In this document: positions 4,931 through 6,857 of the stretch, piece by piece
How the letters are laid out: each line of letters begins with the position of its first letter
How positions within the stretch are numbered: position 1 is the first letter of the stretch
Assembly: GCA_019237595.1 (NCBI GenBank)
Contig: JAFAGU010000393.1
Coordinates: forward strand, 1-6,857
Length of the DNA stretch: 6,857 nt
Reading direction: 5' to 3'
DNA from: Betaproteobacteria bacterium
Lineage (GTDB): Bacteria > Pseudomonadota > Gammaproteobacteria > Burkholderiales > SG8-39
Program-made: the position numbers and the translations under genes
Notes under the pieces: generated by a model
What the model was told of the DNA's origin: nothing
What the model saw: only the letters and a program-made list of their open reading frames with translations
The model's database searches: none

Positions 4931-5529
4931 TTTGCTGCAACCTTGGCGGCGCTCGCCTTGGGCTTTTCGAGCTTCGGCTTCTCCGCCGCCTTTGCCTTGG
5001 GCGCCGGCGCAGTCTTCTTCTTGGGCGCCAGCACCATCACGAGCTGCCGCCCCTCGAGCTTCGGAAACTGCTCGACCACTCCGTACTCGTCCAGGTCCTT
5101 CTTCACCCGCTCGAGCAGCCGCTCGCCGAACTCCTTGTGCGCCATCTCGCGGCCGCGGAAGCGCAGCGTCACCTTCGCCTTGTCGCCTTCGTCTAGGAAC
5201 GCGACGAGCTTCGCCAGCTTGATCTTGTAGTCGCCCTCGTCCGTGCCGGGGCGGAACTTGATTTCCTTGACCTGGATCTGCTTCTGCTTGAGCTTCGCCT
5301 CGTGCGCCTTCTTCTGCTCGCGGTAGCGGAACTTGCCGTAGTCCATCAGCTTGCAGACCGGCGGGTTCGCGAGCGGCGCGATCTCCACGAGGTCCACGTT
5401 TGCTTCCTCGGCCAGCCGGAGCGCTTCCGCGACGGTCTGGATGCCGAGCTGATCTCCGTTCTCTGCTACCAGGCGCACCTGCGGGGCGGTGATTTCCCGG
5501 TTGATGCGTTGCGACCGTTCGAGTGCGAT
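4921..5529 (-). CDS. infC: Translation initiation factor IF-3
   Basis: IF3 binds the 30S subunit, blocks premature 50S joining and proofreads the start codon and initiator tRNA. From ATC 5529 the product is 202 residues. IF3-N spans about 5-75 (SQRINREI, QLGI, VDLVEIAPLANPPVCKLMDYGKF), the linker about 76-86, and IF3-C about 86-171 (IQVKEIKFRPGTDEGDY, DKAKVTLRFRGREMAH, LEGRQLVMVLAPKKK). Residues 173-202 are an extra Lys/Ala/Pro-rich tail. The start is chosen because the conserved SQRIN segment lies upstream of the first in-frame GTG (5478). No in-frame ATG, GTG or TTG lies between that GTG and the end of thrS, while infC is known to use AUU-type starts under IF3 self-control. AGGAG lies 10 bases upstream. 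The gene starts 31 nt after thrS and ends with TAA in a hairpin. Confidence 0.96.
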   Translation of the reverse strand: MALERSQRINREITAPQVRLVAENGDQLGIQTVAEALRLAEEANVDLVEIAPLANPPVCKLMDYGKFRYREQKKAHEAKLKQKQIQVKEIKFRPGTDEGDYKIKLAKLVAFLDEGDKAKVTLRFRGREMAHKEFGERLLERVKKDLDEYGVVEQFPKLEGRQLVMVLAPKKKTAPAPKAKAAEKPKLEKPKASAAKVAAKPA

Positions 5530-5539
5530 GAGTGAAAAG

Positions 5540-5544
5540 CTCCT
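5540..5544 (-). promoter_or_regulatory. Ribosome binding site of infC
   Basis: AGGAG on the minus strand lies 10 nt before the proposed AUC start at 5529-5527. The distance is slightly long. No standard start codon in the infC frame lies at a suitable distance, which supports the non-canonical start. Confidence 0.65.
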
Positions 5545-5553
5545 CTGCTCGTT

Positions 5554-5575
5554 AAAAAAATCAGCCGTGCTGCTT
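5554..5575 (-). terminator. Weak terminator-like element between thrS and infC
   Basis: In the minus-strand RNA, CAGC-ACG-GCUG (5572-5562) can form a 4-bp stem overlapping the thrS UGA. It is followed one base later by a run of seven U (5560-5554). The stem is too short for an efficient intrinsic terminator, and the 3-nt loop is tight. It could cause pausing or partial termination, or be chance. Confidence 0.2.
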
Positions 5576-6857
5576 CGCGTCCACCTCGCTCTGGAGGCGG
5601 GCGGCGAATTGCTCGACGGGCATCGCCCCGAGATCTTCGCCGCTGCGCATGCGCACGGCCACCGTACCGGCCTGCATTTCCTTGTCTCCCACGACCAGCT
5701 GGTAGGGGAGCTTCTGCAGGCTATGTTCCCGAATCTTATAGGAAATTTTCTCGTTTCGCAAATCCGAGACGACGCGGAAGCCTTGTTTTTGCAGCCGATT
5801 TCTCAGCTCCTCCGCGTAGGCGTTCTGCCGCTCGGTGATGTTGAGCACCGCCGCCTGCACCGGCGCGAGCCACGTCGGAAATGCGCCGGCGTAATGCTCG
5901 ATCAAGATGCCGAGGAAGCGTTCCATCGAGCCCACGATCGCCCGGTGCAGCATGACCGGCGTATGCCGCGCGTTGTCCTCGCCGACGTACTCGGCGCCCA
6001 GGCGGCCGGGCATGCTGAAGTCGACCTGCATAGTGCCGCATTGCCATACGCGGCCGATGCCGTCCTTCAGCGAGTACTCGATTTTCGGGCCGTAGAACGC
6101 GCCCTCGCCCGGAGAAATGCTGAAGGGCACCCCGCTTTTCTCGAGGGACGTTTTTAGCGAAGCTTCGGCTTTGTCCCAGAGCTCGTCGGAGCCGATGCGC
6201 GCCTTCGGGCGCGTGGCGATCTTGTAGATGATCTCGGTGAAGCCGAAGTCCTTGTAGACCTTCTGCAGGAGCGCGGTGAAAGCGACGCACTCCGGAAGGA
6301 TGTGGTCCTCGGTGCAGAAAATGTGGCCGTCGTCCTGCACGAAGCCGCGCACGCGCATGAGCCCGTGCAGGGCGCCGGAGGGCTCGTTGCGATGGCAGGA
6401 GCCGAACTCGCCGTAGCGCAGCGGCAGGTCGCGGTAGCTGCGCACGCCCTTGTTGTAGATGAGGATGTGGCCCGGGCAGTTCATCGGCTTCACCGCGTAG
6501 TCGCGGTTCTCCGAGGACGTCGTGAACATGTTGTCCTTGAAGTTCTCCCAGTGCCCGGTCTTTTCCCAGAGCGAGCGGTCGAGGATCTGCGGTCCGCGCA
6601 CCTCCTGGTAGCCGTTCTCGCGGTAGACGCGGCGCATGTACTGCTCGAGCTGCTGCCAGAGCGCCCAGCCCTTGGGGTGCCAGAAGACGAGCCCGGGCGC
6701 CTCTTCCTGCATGTGGAAGAGGTCGAGCTGCGTGCCGAGGCGCCGGTGGTCGCGCTTCTCCGCCTCCTCGAGCATCTTGAGGTAGGCGTCCTGCTCTTCC
6801 TTCGTCGCCCACGCGGTGCCGTAGATGCGCTGGAGCATCTCGTTCTTCGAGTCACCA
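5561..6857 (-). CDS. thrS: Threonine--tRNA ligase, C-terminal part (start beyond window)
   Basis: Cytoplasmic class II synthetase that charges tRNA-Thr. The visible 431 residues begin GDSKNEMLQRIYGTAW, near residue 210 of the roughly 640-residue family, so the TGS and editing domains lie outside the window; ATG 6838 is internal. Counting from that Met, the catalytic core carries motif 2 (EFGSCHRNEPSGALHG, 144-159, with Arg150) and motif 3 (HRAIVGSMERFLG, 298-310, with Arg307). The three zinc ligands expected to hold the Thr substrate are Cys121 in MNCPGH, His172 in DDGHIF and His298 in VMLHRA. The anticodon-binding domain covers about 325-425 (TWLAPVQAAVLNIT, SDLRNEKISYKIREHSLQ, LVVGDKE). The gene ends in TGA, 31 nt before infC. 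No key residue is missing. Any upstream ThrRS operator would lie beyond the window. Confidence 0.98.
   Translation of the reverse strand, partial: GDSKNEMLQRIYGTAWATKEEQDAYLKMLEEAEKRDHRRLGTQLDLFHMQEEAPGLVFWHPKGWALWQQLEQYMRRVYRENGYQEVRGPQILDRSLWEKTGHWENFKDNMFTTSSENRDYAVKPMNCPGHILIYNKGVRSYRDLPLRYGEFGSCHRNEPSGALHGLMRVRGFVQDDGHIFCTEDHILPECVAFTALLQKVYKDFGFTEIIYKIATRPKARIGSDELWDKAEASLKTSLEKSGVPFSISPGEGAFYGPKIEYSLKDGIGRVWQCGTMQVDFSMPGRLGAEYVGEDNARHTPVMLHRAIVGSMERFLGILIEHYAGAFPTWLAPVQAAVLNITERQNAYAEELRNRLQKQGFRVVSDLRNEKISYKIREHSLQKLPYQLVVGDKEMQAGTVAVRMRSGEDLGAMPVEQFAARLQSEVDAKQHG
5735..5762 (-). promoter_or_regulatory. Possible internal promoter for infC inside thrS
   Basis: Minus-strand TTTGCG (5762-5757) and TATAAG (5740-5735, 5/6 to TATAAT) are 16 nt apart, in an AT-rich island of an otherwise GC-rich gene. 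A start near 5728 would leave a leader of about 200 nt to infC. The encoded NEKISYKIRE motif is conserved and Lys/Ile-rich, which explains some of the A+T. However, AT-ending codons (AAA, ATT, TAT) are used where GC-ending ones were available. E. coli infC is known to have promoters within thrS. The -35 match is poor. Confidence 0.25.

Noticed and set aside
5476..5478. GTG as start of infC
   Set aside because: It would remove the conserved SQRIN segment of the IF3 N-domain, and no ribosome site lies ahead of it. AUC 5529 is preferred.
1..6857. CRISPR array, insertion sequence, defence or biosynthetic system
   Set aside because: No repeated spacer pattern, terminal inverted repeats, transposase or accessory gene was seen. 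The whole window is occupied by conserved housekeeping genes with uniform base composition.

Overview
The window is a housekeeping block with every gene on the minus strand. In the direction of transcription (right to left) it reads thrS (3' two-thirds), infC, rpmI, rplT, pheS, pheT, ihfA, a small merR-type regulator gene, and the first 27 nt of a proline tRNA cut by the left edge. DNA is G+C-rich by eye. The thrS-infC-rpmI-rplT-pheST-ihfA core is shared by many Gammaproteobacteria and Betaproteobacteria. The merR gene and tRNA-Pro directly after ihfA, and the form of the proteins, point to a betaproteobacterium; this is inference from gene order and recalled family sequences, not from a search.

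Layout: 1-27 tRNA-Pro start; 28-80 short spacer; 81-476 merR-family gene, overlapping ihfA by 26 nt; 451-762 ihfA; 784-3177 pheT; 3194-4231 pheS; 4254-4613 rplT; 4624-4824 rpmI; 4825-4920 a structured spacer; 4921-5529 infC, starting at a non-canonical AUC; 5561-6857 thrS, whose start lies beyond the right edge. The longest non-coding stretch is 96 nt, so no region over 300 bases lacks a gene.

The genes are translation machinery plus one nucleoid protein. ThrRS and the two PheRS subunits charge tRNAs, IF3 controls start-codon selection, and L35 and L20 are large-subunit proteins. IHF-alpha bends DNA, and the MerR-type protein is an uncharacterised DNA-binding regulator. Spacing is tight throughout, consistent with one long transcription unit that may be boosted by internal promoters. 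Two weak promoter candidates lie in AT-rich islands inside thrS and pheT.

I found no novel system, mobile element, CRISPR array or defence locus. Points worth a second look are mostly regulatory. They are the AUC start of infC, a Lys/Ala/Pro-rich tail on IF3, small RNA hairpins that include the stop codons of infC, rpmI and rplT, a compact infC-rpmI leader that could hold an L20 autoregulatory site, loss of the pheM attenuator space, and the orphan MerR-like gene tied to ihfA.
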